Numbered from the stretch's first letter, positions 27,323 to 36,597 are shown. The stretch: DNA of 44,131 nt from Zhongshania aliphaticivorans (GCF_902705855.1 NZ_CACSIJ010000001.1:275910-320040), one strand, 5' to 3'. Notes: a model not told the origin generated them from the letters alone. Translations and numbers: made by a program.

Positions 27323-28444
27323 ATGACACTGGTATTAAACGAAGAGCAGCGTTTGCTCAAAGATACCGCCAAAGATTTTTTAACACGCGTAATGCCGGTA
27401 ACCGCATTACGAAAATTGCGCGATCAAAAAGATGAGCTTGGCTTTAATCCAAATCACTGGCAGCAAATGGTTGAACTTGGCTGGGCCAGCATGGTGTTAC
27501 CTGAAGCCTACGATGGCTTAGACTTTGGCTATATGGGCCTTGGTGCGGTCATTGAAGAATCCGGCCGCACCCTCGCCGCCTCGCCCTTATTCTCAACCGT
27601 GGTACTTGGATCAACCATTATTATTGAAGGTGGTAGCGAAGAACAAAAATCTACTTTCCTACCGCAAATTGCTGCGGGCGCTCTGAGCCTAGCTCTAGCA
27701 TTAGAAGAAAAACCTCACCATCAGCCATCTGACTTTGCGGCCACCGCAGTTGCAGACGGCGATGACTATATTATTAATGGTGAAAAATTATTTGTACTAG
27801 ATGGCCACAGTGCCGACTATCTAATTATTGCTACTCGCCTGCAAGCTGGCACGGGCTTGTTCATCGTCGATGCCAATACTGATGGCATCGAACGCCGTCG
27901 CCACCACCTCATCGACAGTCGCAATGCGGCCACGGTGCGCTTTAATCAAGTGCGTGTTAAAGCATCTACCCTCATTGGCAATGCCGAACAGGGACAAGAT
28001 ATTCTCAACACCGGACTGGACTACGGACGCATTTGTCTCGCCGCTGAAATGCTCGGCGCTGCCAGCGAATGTTTCGAGCGCACCGTTGCGTACTTAAAAG
28101 AGCGAGATCAATTTGGCGTTAAAATTGGCAGTTTTCAGGCATTGCAGCATCGCGCCGCCAAAATGTTTATCGAGCTAGAATTATCTAAGTCTGTGGTCTT
28201 AGATGCGCTATCTGCAATAGACGAAAAGCGCGCAGACTTACCGCAATTAGCAAGCCTCGCCAAAGCCAGATTAAACGACGTATTTGAATTAATCACCAAC
28301 GAAGCCGTGCAAATGCATGGTGGTATTGGCGTCACCGATGAATTAGATATTGGCTTTTTTCTAAAACGCTCTCGGGTTGCTACGCAAATTCTCGGCAGCA
28401 GCCATTTTCATCGTGACCGCTACGCTAGCTTGTGCGGTTATTAA
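27323..28444 (+). CDS. Acyl-CoA dehydrogenase, probable non-catalytic partner subunit
   Basis: The 373-residue protein has the acyl-CoA dehydrogenase fold: N-terminal helices, a middle barrel with ALALEEKPHHQPSDF, and the C-terminal MHGGIGVTDELDIGFFLKR. Neither catalytic position carries Glu. The YEGT site reads ILGSSHFHRDR, and the helix G site reads LDYGRICLAAEMLG, with Gly235 where the first subunit has Glu. Acyl-CoA dehydrogenases encoded in such pairs can form alpha2-beta2 heterotetramers with one active subunit type, as for mycobacterial sterol side-chain enzymes. That reading is inferred here. A strong terminator ends the unit 28 bp later. Confidence 0.9.
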   Translation: MTLVLNEEQRLLKDTAKDFLTRVMPVTALRKLRDQKDELGFNPNHWQQMVELGWASMVLPEAYDGLDFGYMGLGAVIEESGRTLAASPLFSTVVLGSTIIIEGGSEEQKSTFLPQIAAGALSLALALEEKPHHQPSDFAATAVADGDDYIINGEKLFVLDGHSADYLIIATRLQAGTGLFIVDANTDGIERRRHHLIDSRNAATVRFNQVRVKASTLIGNAEQGQDILNTGLDYGRICLAAEMLGAASECFERTVAYLKERDQFGVKIGSFQALQHRAAKMFIELELSKSVVLDALSAIDEKRADLPQLASLAKARLNDVFELITNEAVQMHGGIGVTDELDIGFFLKRSRVATQILGSSHFHRDRYASLCGY

Positions 28445-28472
28445 GGCACTTCTGAATAATCAAAACAAAAAA

Positions 28473-28500
28473 GCCCCGCAAATTCTTGCGGGGCTTTTTT
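28473..28500. terminator. Strong bidirectional intrinsic terminator
   Basis: GCCCCGCAA and TTGCGGGGC form a perfect 9-bp stem with a 4-nt loop (ATTC). Six T follow and six A precede, so it works on both strands. It closes the acyl-CoA dehydrogenase unit (+) and the gsp operon (-). Confidence 0.93.
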
Positions 28501-28525
28501 AATTTTCGAACCTGTTCACACAAAT

Positions 28526-29248
28526 TTACAAACGCAGTATAAAATCTTTGCCGTTTGCTGGGCGCCCCATAAACTGGGTCAAACTATTAAATAAGGGCGT
28601 ACCTACTGCAGGCGACAACATCAGCTGTCCGTTCATTTGCCCATTAACCGAAATTCTCACTGTGCCACGCACTTTGGCAGAATTGTTTTCGTCAATTGCC
28701 AATACGATTCGTTTATTTTCACAGCTCAAACTTGCAGTGACCGGGGCAATGCTATCGACCCCCTCAATATCACCAGACAAGGCATTTAGGGTCATCGTGC
28801 CATCAATAGAAATACAGCCCACTGCATTGATTTTTGCTTCTTGCAAAGCCAGCGAAATACCGCCATCAAATCCCATGCTAGGGAAATTCATGGCATTTAA
28901 TAATCTTGCAAGTTGACCTTCTACATTCACATTGCGAAGTTGCAAGGTCTGCTCGCTGCCGATGCCAACATCACCCTCGCCTTGCACCGGCTCACTCACG
29001 GCGATAGCCAATGGCACACCGCTAATAAGACCGAATGGATTTAAGGTCCAGCGAATTCCACTAAGGGTAATTCCTTGATACTGAACCACATCTAATTCAC
29101 CGCGCCAAATTCGCCCACTGATATTACCTACCGCCATCGCCGGTTGCTGCTTAATAATAATGTCACGCACAATCCAAGCTGGGGTAGCGACTACTAAACA
29201 AATCAGAAAAAATACTATTCCTAAAATAATCCATACACTGCGTTTCAT
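28526..29248 (-). CDS. gspN: Type II secretion system protein GspN
   Basis: The 240-residue protein has one N-terminal transmembrane helix (about residues 5-26, WIILGIVFFLICLVVATPAW). A periplasmic domain follows with the GspN opening GNISGRIWRGELDVVQYQGI and the closing FMGRPANGKDFILRL. GspN is an accessory inner-membrane component of type II secretion found in a subset of systems. It is the last gene of the gsp operon, overlapping gspM by 4 bp and followed 25 bp after its stop by the strong terminator. Confidence 0.9.
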   Translation of the reverse strand: MKRSVWIILGIVFFLICLVVATPAWIVRDIIIKQQPAMAVGNISGRIWRGELDVVQYQGITLSGIRWTLNPFGLISGVPLAIAVSEPVQGEGDVGIGSEQTLQLRNVNVEGQLARLLNAMNFPSMGFDGGISLALQEAKINAVGCISIDGTMTLNALSGDIEGVDSIAPVTASLSCENKRIVLAIDENNSAKVRGTVRISVNGQMNGQLMLSPAVGTPLFNSLTQFMGRPANGKDFILRL

Positions 29249-29727
29249 TCGGCAACACCTAAAGATGCTCTAAGCGACACGGTGCCTGGGCTGTCTAATA
29301 AAGTAATATTTGCTGAATATAAGGTCATACCTGCCACTGATAATGTCTCGATAAATTGCACGGCACTGCTGTAATCGGTCTTGGCCACCCACACGCTATA
29401 TCGCCCCGACGATTGGGGTTCTATACGATTAATATTTACCGACAAAGCAGCAGCTGCGCCGGTTATTTGCTGCTGAGGTGAGCCAGATAGCGCCGCCGAT
29501 TGCGGAACTGAACCCCTCATAGATTGAATTTGCGACGCGGCCTGCTGCATCCATGCGTAGGCGTTGCGGCGTTGCTCAAGTTTGTTCTCCGCAACAGAAT
29601 TAGCTTTTAGCAAAGGCTGCCAAATCAGCATCCAAATAATAAGTGGAATCGCTAAAACGCCGCCAATAATGAGAATCTGACGCTCACGCTCATTACGGCC
29701 CTCAAGAAGCCGGTTAATTAATTTCAT
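29245..29727 (-). CDS. gspM: Type II secretion system protein GspM
   Basis: The 160-residue protein has a short cytoplasmic N-terminus, a transmembrane helix at about residues 16-36 (ILIIGGVLAIPLIIWMLIW) and a periplasmic ferredoxin-like domain. GspM dimerises with GspL in the inner-membrane platform of the secretion machine. ATG 29727 was chosen over the longer open frame because it overlaps the gspL stop by 4 bp, as elsewhere in this operon, and places the helix as in the family. Length is normal. Confidence 0.93.
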   Translation of the reverse strand: MKLINRLLEGRNERERQILIIGGVLAIPLIIWMLIWQPLLKANSVAENKLEQRRNAYAWMQQAASQIQSMRGSVPQSAALSGSPQQQITGAAAALSVNINRIEPQSSGRYSVWVAKTDYSSAVQFIETLSVAGMTLYSANITLLDSPGTVSLRASLGVAE

Positions 29728-30920
29728 TGTGCCGCCCCCCGAATACTTATCTGACCGGCAATACCGCTGCCTTCTTGACCAAAAGCGCCTCGATCCACAT
29801 CCAAACCCTGCGCCTTTAAGGCTGCTAACCACTGATCGATTTGCGCATAAGACGTCGCCTTCACCAATAGTTTCATTACCGGGGGATCATTTTCATAATT
29901 AAGTTGGCTAAGGCTAATATCGTTACGGCCACGAGTTGCTGCCGCGACTTTATCTAACCACGGCATCATAGCGCCGCTCGTACCTACACTTTCTAATGCA
30001 TTCAACTGGCTGCGCATCTGGCTGCGGGCATTCACCACCCTAGCCCCAGGAAAAGCCTGCTGATAAATATCAACCATACCCTTGTCGAGAAGTTCAGTTT
30101 CGCGGCTCATGGTGCGAGTTTGTACCGCCAAACCGAACCAATGCACAAGTAACAAACTAGCCAGCAATATTAGCGGCCAGCGCAGACGAGAAAATGCTTC
30201 ACCACTCTCATCCTTCAATAAATAATCACCGCTCAGTAAAGACAGCGACCAAGGCGTAAAGTTACGCGCTAGGGCCTGTAAGCGGGTTTTACAGCGAATA
30301 GCATTTGCAGGAGCTTGCTCGATGAGCTCCTCCTGACAATCACCGCCAAAATACCACTGAATATCTTGATCTGCCTGTTCACCCGCCGTCGCCAATTGCT
30401 GCCAAACCGAAAAATTTGCGGTGTTCATACCGGCTATCTTGGCGTGAAAATTCGCCGCTACCTGATGCTCTGCTACCACTACCGCATTTTCTGGCAATAC
30501 GGCATAGTCAGGTAATAAGGCTTTAATGCGCAGTCCACTACTGCGCAGCACATCCAAACAATACGCTGCCAAATCTCGGCTAAGAATAAGCACATCTGCG
30601 GCTTGATTGGCTTTGATGGTGCCCGTGGCAATATGAACGCTGTCTAAGTCGCTACAAAGTTTATCTTCGAGCTGGAAAGGCAATGCCGACAAACCCACGC
30701 GACCGCCCTTGGGCAGCACCACGCGATGGGCACTAACCACTTCGCCAGAGATCAACACATAGCAAGGTACACCTTCAGCTCTGTCAGCCAACTTTGGTAG
30801 TTCACTCGCATTGGCCAACACGCCCTCAGCAATGACGCTGGCGCGCTCTTTGTCCCAGTGCAACCAAGCGACCGGCGTATCGGGTGTCAAAGGTAAATCT
30901 ATTAGCAACAACGCAGTCAA
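29724..30920 (-). CDS. gspL: Type II secretion system protein GspL
   Basis: The 398-residue protein has a cytoplasmic actin-like domain (about residues 1-240, including LPKGGRVGLSALPFQLEDKL) and one transmembrane helix at about 250-270 (WPLILLASLLLVHWFGLAV). The periplasmic ferredoxin-like domain is at the end. GspL recruits the ATPase GspE to the membrane and partners GspM. It overlaps gspK and gspM by 4 bp each. Length is typical (about 380-400). Confidence 0.94.
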   Translation of the reverse strand: MTALLLIDLPLTPDTPVAWLHWDKERASVIAEGVLANASELPKLADRAEGVPCYVLISGEVVSAHRVVLPKGGRVGLSALPFQLEDKLCSDLDSVHIATGTIKANQAADVLILSRDLAAYCLDVLRSSGLRIKALLPDYAVLPENAVVVAEHQVAANFHAKIAGMNTANFSVWQQLATAGEQADQDIQWYFGGDCQEELIEQAPANAIRCKTRLQALARNFTPWSLSLLSGDYLLKDESGEAFSRLRWPLILLASLLLVHWFGLAVQTRTMSRETELLDKGMVDIYQQAFPGARVVNARSQMRSQLNALESVGTSGAMMPWLDKVAAATRGRNDISLSQLNYENDPPVMKLLVKATSYAQIDQWLAALKAQGLDVDRGAFGQEGSGIAGQISIRGAAQ

Positions 30921-31900
30921 AAAACTTCTCCATACTCGCGGGCATACACAATTGCTTTACCGTTTTTCACAACCAAGCGGCTGAACAAACGCATTTGACG
31001 CTGTTCGTAAAACACGTCTGCCAAGCCTCTAAAATAATGTGACTTCACCCCAACGCCCTGTAAAAGATTGGTTGGCAGGGTATCTTCAGATGCCAAGTTT
31101 AAGGCCGTTACAAAACTTGGCACATCAGCCCAACCAGTTTCTGGACGACTCTCTAAAACTGCAGCGGCCTGCTCTATCGAGATTATATTGCCAACCGTCG
31201 CAGCGAGTAATGCCGGTTTATCTAACGCCAACGTGTTCACATTTATGGCTGTGTTTACTTCTGGTAAGGCACACACATAAGGTGCAATACGCTTTTGTTC
31301 ATCTTCTTCAAACTCTGCGTACAAACCCATTTCACTGATGGAATCTAGTAAACCGTTCGGCGGCAAATACGGATAATCCAGCGCGGTGTAAGTTAAATCT
31401 TCTGCACCGTAAATGCCCTCAGGCGAAAAATCTTCATCGATCCAATCCTGAGTGCGGCCAATAATAAATTCGGCCCGCTGTGGAGAAATCTCCAAATTTT
31501 CTAGCAGTGCCGTAAACACTTGCTCCGCCGCAGTCACATCGTCAGCTGCCCCCGTTGCAGGCTCCGCCCGATACAGCGAATTCAAATTAAAACATGCCTG
31601 CTCGTCAGTGATGAGTCCCGCAATTGAACCGCCGTCAATGGGAAACACAATATCTTTTCTAGCCCAATCCTGATTTAAGGCGCTAACGGGATCGCCCGCT
31701 GTATCCTCAAGAGCAAATACCGCTATACGCTCACCGCCGAGGGCATACCAATAGCCCTGATCCATCAGCCGTTGATTTAACAGCCGTTGACTGCTGTAAC
31801 GCACGCCGTCGGTTAAACCCACCGCCAATACCACCATAATAGCGACTATGAGCAATACCATCATTAAGGCGGCGCCGCGCTGTGTATACTGCCCCTTCAT
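30917..31900 (-). CDS. gspK: Type II secretion minor pseudopilin GspK
   Basis: The 327-residue protein has the leader MKGQYTQRG cleaved before AALMMVLLIVAIMVVLAVG. As usual for GspK there is no Glu at position 5 of the mature protein. The large globular insert of GspK is recognisable from CFNLNSLYR, FIIGRTQDWIDED and PNGLLDSISEMG. GspK caps the pseudopilus tip with GspI and GspJ. ATG 31900 was chosen because it overlaps the gspJ stop by 4 bp and gives a normal leader, although the frame is open further upstream. Confidence 0.95.
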   Translation of the reverse strand: MKGQYTQRGAALMMVLLIVAIMVVLAVGLTDGVRYSSQRLLNQRLMDQGYWYALGGERIAVFALEDTAGDPVSALNQDWARKDIVFPIDGGSIAGLITDEQACFNLNSLYRAEPATGAADDVTAAEQVFTALLENLEISPQRAEFIIGRTQDWIDEDFSPEGIYGAEDLTYTALDYPYLPPNGLLDSISEMGLYAEFEEDEQKRIAPYVCALPEVNTAINVNTLALDKPALLAATVGNIISIEQAAAVLESRPETGWADVPSFVTALNLASEDTLPTNLLQGVGVKSHYFRGLADVFYEQRQMRLFSRLVVKNGKAIVYAREYGEVF

Positions 31901-32523
31901 TGCAATAACTCTGGCAGCAGCACATTTAACTGAATATCTGGCCATACGCCGGTCGAGACCGTCATCCGCAATGAGCGCGGTTGCGTCGCATTGACCTGCG
32001 TACTGGGTGGCCAAAACACAGACCAGCGATTACCGTCATATAGCTCCACAACAAACTCGCTGACGTCGTTTAATACTACCTGCCGCTGCCACGTGGTATT
32101 CCCCGCCGGATCCGCGACCGCTGCGCTATAGCGAATGAGCTCTTTTTCTTCGCGTACATACCGCACTCGCTCAAGTGTGCTTCCCAAGCTGCGGCCTGGT
32201 AATACCCGTCTACCGCCGTGTACAAATTCCAATTCGCTATCTTCGCCCACTTGCTCCGCAACAATATTTGCCGGCATGGGATCGCCTTGCTCATCACGAG
32301 GAATGCGGGGGGTGACTTGCTCCACATCGCGTCTAAATACGGTTAAGGCCAAAGCGACCCGCTCTAGTGCCTGCTGCCGCTTTTCTATCGCCGCTTGGTT
32401 TTCCAGCGAGGTATTTAACAACAGCGCGCCAACGGTTCCCAATAAAGCCATAATACCGACGGCAATCAGTAATTCGACTAGTGTAAAACCTCGATGATGC
32501 CCGCCCTGCATTAGTTTCCTCAT
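31897..32523 (-). CDS. gspJ: Type II secretion minor pseudopilin GspJ
   Basis: The 208-residue protein has a 12-residue leader ending in Gly, cut before FTLVELLIAVGIMALLG with the conserved Glu at position 5. The GspJ body follows, including QALERVALALTVFRRDVEQV, LEFVHGGRRVLPG and RSLGSTLERVRYV. GspJ forms the tip complex with GspI and GspK. It overlaps gspI and gspK by 4 bp each. Confidence 0.94.
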   Translation of the reverse strand: MRKLMQGGHHRGFTLVELLIAVGIMALLGTVGALLLNTSLENQAAIEKRQQALERVALALTVFRRDVEQVTPRIPRDEQGDPMPANIVAEQVGEDSELEFVHGGRRVLPGRSLGSTLERVRYVREEKELIRYSAAVADPAGNTTWQRQVVLNDVSEFVVELYDGNRWSVFWPPSTQVNATQPRSLRMTVSTGVWPDIQLNVLLPELLQ

Positions 32524-32912
32524 TTCCCAAGAAACGCCGAACGAGTGGCAAGCGAGTCGTTACTTGAGCTCAAAAACACCTGTATGTCGACCCGACGAAT
32601 ATCAGGATGCGGAGTTTGTTCAACCGTGCGCTGCCAACGATAATCAAAGCCCGCCAAACTCACTTTGCCACTATTATCATTTCCATAACCGTCACGCAGA
32701 ATTTCAACCAAAACGTTGTGAGCGACTACGTCGGCAAACTGGCGCTGCTCAATCGCACCGACATTACTTGCGCTTCCCGTCAAACTTTTGCTTAGCGCCA
32801 CCGCCGCCGTAGCGAAAATAACTAAGGCCACCATGATTTCTAACAAGGTAAAGCCCTTGCTGCGACAGGCCTGGGTTTGACCGCAACGTGTACGGATAGA
32901 CAACATAGTCAT
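32520..32912 (-). CDS. gspI: Type II secretion minor pseudopilin GspI
   Basis: The 130-residue protein has a leader ending RSKG, cleaved before FTLLEIMVALVIFATAAVAL with Glu5. The family motif AIEQRQFADVVAHNVLVE follows. It is the core of the minor-pseudopilin tip that starts pseudopilus assembly. The normal length is about 120-130. Both ends overlap neighbours by 4 bp. Confidence 0.94.
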   Translation of the reverse strand: MTMLSIRTRCGQTQACRSKGFTLLEIMVALVIFATAAVALSKSLTGSASNVGAIEQRQFADVVAHNVLVEILRDGYGNDNSGKVSLAGFDYRWQRTVEQTPHPDIRRVDIQVFLSSSNDSLATRSAFLGK

Positions 32913-33496
32913 TGCCGTTCGACTGTTAATTGTTCGTCAAGCACCAAAGACTCCGCCCCATCAGACGACAAACGCCATTCAAAGGGAGAAATCTGCCCGT
33001 CACCAAGGAACATCAGTTGCGGTGTTGTTTCTTGATCTTCACCACCTTCGTCCCTAGCATCACTGTCTTCAGACGCGCTTTTAATTGGTTCGCCGCCCAC
33101 GGTAATCAACGACCTAACGCGCTCATCCAAAACAACTTCTTTGGCTAATACTCCTTGCTGAATCACCTGCCAACCCTGCGCGGTAAGTACATAAAAACGT
33201 CCGCGCTGCTGCTCCCACGCTAGACCAAGGCTACGTCCGCTAAATACTGCCTCAGCCCGTGCACTGCGAAGATTCCCGATTAATTTATAACGCTGCTCCT
33301 GCAACAAAGCACCACCATCTTTCGATGGCAGTGTTAGCGCAGCAGCGCCACTGAGCAGGCCGATAATAAAAATAACGACCATCAACTCAAGTAACGAAAA
33401 CCCCCGACTATTCCTGCCAGTTAACGATGTCGCTGGCAAGCTCTTCACCACCTTCTTCCCCGTCTGCACCGGTTGAATACAAGTCAAAAGCGCCAT
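32909..33496 (-). CDS. gspH: Type II secretion minor pseudopilin GspH
   Basis: This pseudopilin is cleaved at NSRG before FSLLELMVVIFIIGLLSGA, with Glu5. The GspH body follows (LIGNLRSARAEAVFSGRSLG), with an acidic insert EDSDARDEGGEDQE not usual for the family. The start is uncertain. ATG 33496 has AGGTGA upstream but makes an 89-bp overlap with gspG and a leader of more than 30 residues. GTG 33451, preceded by GGGGAA, would give a more normal leader of about 16 residues. GspH is a minor pseudopilin placed between the shaft and the tip. The call is firm and the N-terminus is not. Confidence 0.9.
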   Translation of the reverse strand: MALLTCIQPVQTGKKVVKSLPATSLTGRNSRGFSLLELMVVIFIIGLLSGAAALTLPSKDGGALLQEQRYKLIGNLRSARAEAVFSGRSLGLAWEQQRGRFYVLTAQGWQVIQQGVLAKEVVLDERVRSLITVGGEPIKSASEDSDARDEGGEDQETTPQLMFLGDGQISPFEWRLSSDGAESLVLDEQLTVERQ

Positions 33497-33890
33497 GCTC
33501 ACCTGGCTGAATAAACACGTAAGGATTACCCCACGGGTCTTCCGGCAAACGCTTTATATAGCCATTGGTGCGATAGCTTTTTGGCGTTGGCCCAGTTTCA
33601 GGACGTTTTGCCAGTGCCTGCAATCCTTGATCTGTTGTTGGATATACATGGTTGTCTAGTTTGTACATGTCTAAGGCTTGTTCTAAAACGGATATGTCTG
33701 CACGCGCCTTTTCAACCATGGCTCGGTCTTGGTTTTGCAATACATTTGGTGCAACTACCGCTACCAGTAAACCCATGATGACAATCACCACCATGATTTC
33801 TAGCAAGCTAAAACCGCTCTGCTTTTTAGCGCGGTTAATGGGAGCACCGGCACGCTGATGCGATTTATCATTTAATCTATTAAGTAACAT
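33408..33890 (-). CDS. gspG: Type II secretion major pseudopilin GspG
   Basis: The 160-residue protein has a fairly long 26-residue leader cut at QSG before FSLLEIMVVIVIMGLLVAVV, with Glu5. The mature part shows the GspG signature: VYPTTDQGLQAL, PEDPWGNPYVF and the calcium-binding loop STGADGEEGGE. It polymerises into the pseudopilus that pushes substrates through the secretin. AGGAGG about 9 bp before the ATG is the strongest ribosome binding site in the operon, fitting a major subunit. Confidence 0.96.
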   Translation of the reverse strand: MLLNRLNDKSHQRAGAPINRAKKQSGFSLLEIMVVIVIMGLLVAVVAPNVLQNQDRAMVEKARADISVLEQALDMYKLDNHVYPTTDQGLQALAKRPETGPTPKSYRTNGYIKRLPEDPWGNPYVFIQPGEHGAFDLYSTGADGEEGGEELASDIVNWQE

Positions 33891-33904
33891 ACTGACAAAA
33901 CCTC

Positions 33905-35125
33905 CTAAAACTGTGTGAGATTATTCAACTGCAGTATCGGCAGCATGATCGCCAATACAATAGACAACACAACACCCCCCAGTACCACAATCAACAAGGG
34001 CTCAAACAAACTAACAAACATTTGTACTCGCGCTTGTAACTCGCGCTCTAAATTACTCGCCGCACGCTGGGTCATCGCTTCCATTTCACCACTGGCTTCG
34101 CCGCTGGCGATCATGTAAATCGCCAAGGGCGGTAGCTCAGCTTCGTCTTGCAGACAGCGACTAAAACTCTTACCCTCGCGCACTTGCTCACGCACCGTCG
34201 CCATACTTTTTTTCAAATGCTGGTTGGCCAAGGTATCGCAGGCGACCTTCAATGTTTCTAAAAATGGGACGCCAGAAGACATTAGAATTGACAATGTTCT
34301 GAGCATCCGCGCCGAATCTAGTTCCAACATTAACAGACCCCATAATGGGATTTTTAAAATTGCTTTGTCGGCCCTCAAGCGCCGCTCAGGCGAACGTAGC
34401 CACCACTTAACAGTAAGTGCTAGCGCGACAATAATCACCACCATGTAATACCAATTCGCCGCAAGACCATCACTCAAGGTAATGAGAATACGGGTTAATA
34501 GTGGCAAGGCCTGATCATAATGGGCGAACTGTGCAGTGACCTTAGGCACAACATACGTCATTAATGCGGCGATAACAGACAGCGCTACAAAACACAGTAC
34601 TATGGGATACATCGCCGCCTGCACAATAACACCGCGTAATTTCTGGCTGTCTTCGGTGTAATCGGCAAGCTGATCGAGAATGAGACCGAGATCTCCTGAT
34701 TTCTCACCGGAACTTACCAACGCCCTAAACACTGGATTAAATACCTGAGGGTGCTCATTCAAACCATCGGCTAAGGAATGCCCTTCTAAAACCCTAGCGC
34801 GCAGGTCTAATACCACCCGCTTTAAATACGCTTTGCGGGTGTGTTTAGCAGTCGCGGCAAGAGCCTCTTCTAAGGGAATACCAGATTGGATAAGCGTTGC
34901 CAAGTGCCGAACAAATAAAGCCAGATCAGCGATACTAACGCGGGAACGGCCAAAACTGCGACGGGCGTTTTCAGCCTTGGTTTTTTCGCGAGTTTGTTTT
35001 ACGTCTAAAGGAAATAGTTGCTGATCACGCAATAATTGCCGCGCTTGGCGCCCAGAATCAGCCTCAACAATACCTTTCTTATTGGCGCCGCTGGCATCGA
35101 GTGCGCGATATTCAAAGGCCGGCAT
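33905..35125 (-). CDS. gspF: Type II secretion inner-membrane platform protein GspF
   Basis: The 406-residue protein starts MPAFEYRALDASG, the usual GspF opening. Two T2SSF domains are present, the first around LFVRHLATLIQSGIPLEEAL and the second around MLRTLSILMSSGVPFLETL. Hydrophobic helices lie near residues 165-190, 215-235 and 370-395. GspF is the polytopic core of the assembly platform and contacts GspE and GspL. ATG 35125 was preferred to an in-frame start 18 bp upstream because of the conserved opening. It overlaps gspE by 14 bp. Confidence 0.95.
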   Translation of the reverse strand: MPAFEYRALDASGANKKGIVEADSGRQARQLLRDQQLFPLDVKQTREKTKAENARRSFGRSRVSIADLALFVRHLATLIQSGIPLEEALAATAKHTRKAYLKRVVLDLRARVLEGHSLADGLNEHPQVFNPVFRALVSSGEKSGDLGLILDQLADYTEDSQKLRGVIVQAAMYPIVLCFVALSVIAALMTYVVPKVTAQFAHYDQALPLLTRILITLSDGLAANWYYMVVIIVALALTVKWWLRSPERRLRADKAILKIPLWGLLMLELDSARMLRTLSILMSSGVPFLETLKVACDTLANQHLKKSMATVREQVREGKSFSRCLQDEAELPPLAIYMIASGEASGEMEAMTQRAASNLERELQARVQMFVSLFEPLLIVVLGGVVLSIVLAIMLPILQLNNLTQF

Positions 35126-36596
35126 CACCGCCCTCTCGTACACTTCTCAGTAGTTCATCAAGACTTGTTTGACCGGCTAAGACCAAGCGCCGACCCTCGC
35201 CCATTAAGGACGGCATATCATTGCCGACCTTACGTAGAATATCCTGTTCGCTGGCGCGATTATGAATAAGCTCTGCTACTTCGCGATCAACAACCAATAA
35301 TTCATAAACCCCTTGGCGCCCCTTATAGCCAGTATGTTGGCACTCGTCGCAGCCCGCCGCATTATAGGCTTTGTGGCCTTCTAAGCTCAGATCGCCAAGT
35401 AAACGCGCTTCGGTTTTATCTAATATAATTTCATGACGGCAATGCTGGCATAATTTACGAACCAAACGTTGGGCGACTACGCCTTTCAAGCTCGATGCGA
35501 TCAAATACGGCTCCACACCGATGTCGACCAAGCGTGTCACGGCACCAACAGCAGTATTGGTGTGCAATGTCGAGAGCACCATGTGCCCAGTTAACGATGC
35601 TTGAACCGCGATCTCCGCAGTCTCTTTATCTCGCACTTCACCAAGCATCACCACGTCTGGATCTTGACGAAGGATGGCACGCAAACCACGCGCAAAGGTC
35701 ATTCCCACCTTGGCATGAACCTGAGTTTGACCAATACCGTCAATATCGTATTCCACCGGATCTTCAACGGTAAGAATATTACGGCGCCGGTCATTCAACG
35801 ACATTAATCCTGCATAAAGCGTCGTGGTTTTACCCGAGCCCGTCGGCCCAGTTACCAGTAAAATTCCATTGGGTTGTTGCAATAAATCTTTCAGCGCAGC
35901 GAGGGTTTTCTCTGGCATACCGAGTTGATTAATATCTATGCGAGCAGCTTGTTTGTCGAGCAAACGCATAACGACACGCTCGCCGTAATTCGACGGGATG
36001 GTAGACACCCGCACGTCGACAGACCGACCGGCAATACGCAGCGACACTCGACCATCTTGCGGCACCCGCTTCTCTGCAATATCTAGTCGCGACATTACCT
36101 TAATGCGCGACACCAGCAACGGCGCTAAACGTCGGCTGGGGGTTAGCACTTCTTGCAAGATACCGTCGACACGCAGACGCACCGACATAGTTTTCTCGTA
36201 AGTTTCTATATGGATATCAGAAGCATCACGCTTCAGCGCTTCACCGAATAAGGCGTTGATTAAGCGAATAACCGGCGCGTCGTCCTGAGCATCGAGTAAA
36301 TCCTGCGACTCAGGAATTTCTTCCGCAAGACGATCAAGGTCAACCTCACTAGAAATATCACCCATTGCCGACATAGCGTCGCCCTGCTGGCGTTGGAAGG
36401 TCTCATTAATTTTGTCTTGCAGCGTTTTCTCATCGCAGAGCGTTAAGTTCACCTGCCCAGCAAGCACCCGCTGAACCTCTGCGACGGCAGAGGCGGGAGT
36501 TTCTTTACAACACAAGACATCGAAAGACCCATCGCTGCGGTCTTCGACTAAAACGCGATTACTGCGCGCAAATGCATAACTTAGCGGCTGACTCAT
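35112..36596 (-). CDS. gspE: Type II secretion ATPase GspE
   Basis: The 494-residue AAA-like secretion ATPase has an N-terminal GspL-binding domain and a linker. The Walker A motif GPTGSGKTT is at residues 250-258, an Asp box near 278 (TVEDPVEYDIDG), the Walker B region VVMLGEVRD at 315-323 and a His box near 345 (STLHTNTAVGA). A zinc site is formed by Cys383, Cys386, Cys416 and Cys419. It powers pseudopilus growth from the cytoplasmic side. It starts 1 bp after gspD ends. Length equals that of well-studied GspE proteins. Confidence 0.97.
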   Translation of the reverse strand: MSQPLSYAFARSNRVLVEDRSDGSFDVLCCKETPASAVAEVQRVLAGQVNLTLCDEKTLQDKINETFQRQQGDAMSAMGDISSEVDLDRLAEEIPESQDLLDAQDDAPVIRLINALFGEALKRDASDIHIETYEKTMSVRLRVDGILQEVLTPSRRLAPLLVSRIKVMSRLDIAEKRVPQDGRVSLRIAGRSVDVRVSTIPSNYGERVVMRLLDKQAARIDINQLGMPEKTLAALKDLLQQPNGILLVTGPTGSGKTTTLYAGLMSLNDRRRNILTVEDPVEYDIDGIGQTQVHAKVGMTFARGLRAILRQDPDVVMLGEVRDKETAEIAVQASLTGHMVLSTLHTNTAVGAVTRLVDIGVEPYLIASSLKGVVAQRLVRKLCQHCRHEIILDKTEARLLGDLSLEGHKAYNAAGCDECQHTGYKGRQGVYELLVVDREVAELIHNRASEQDILRKVGNDMPSLMGEGRRLVLAGQTSLDELLRSVREGGDAGL

Positions 36597-36597
36597 A

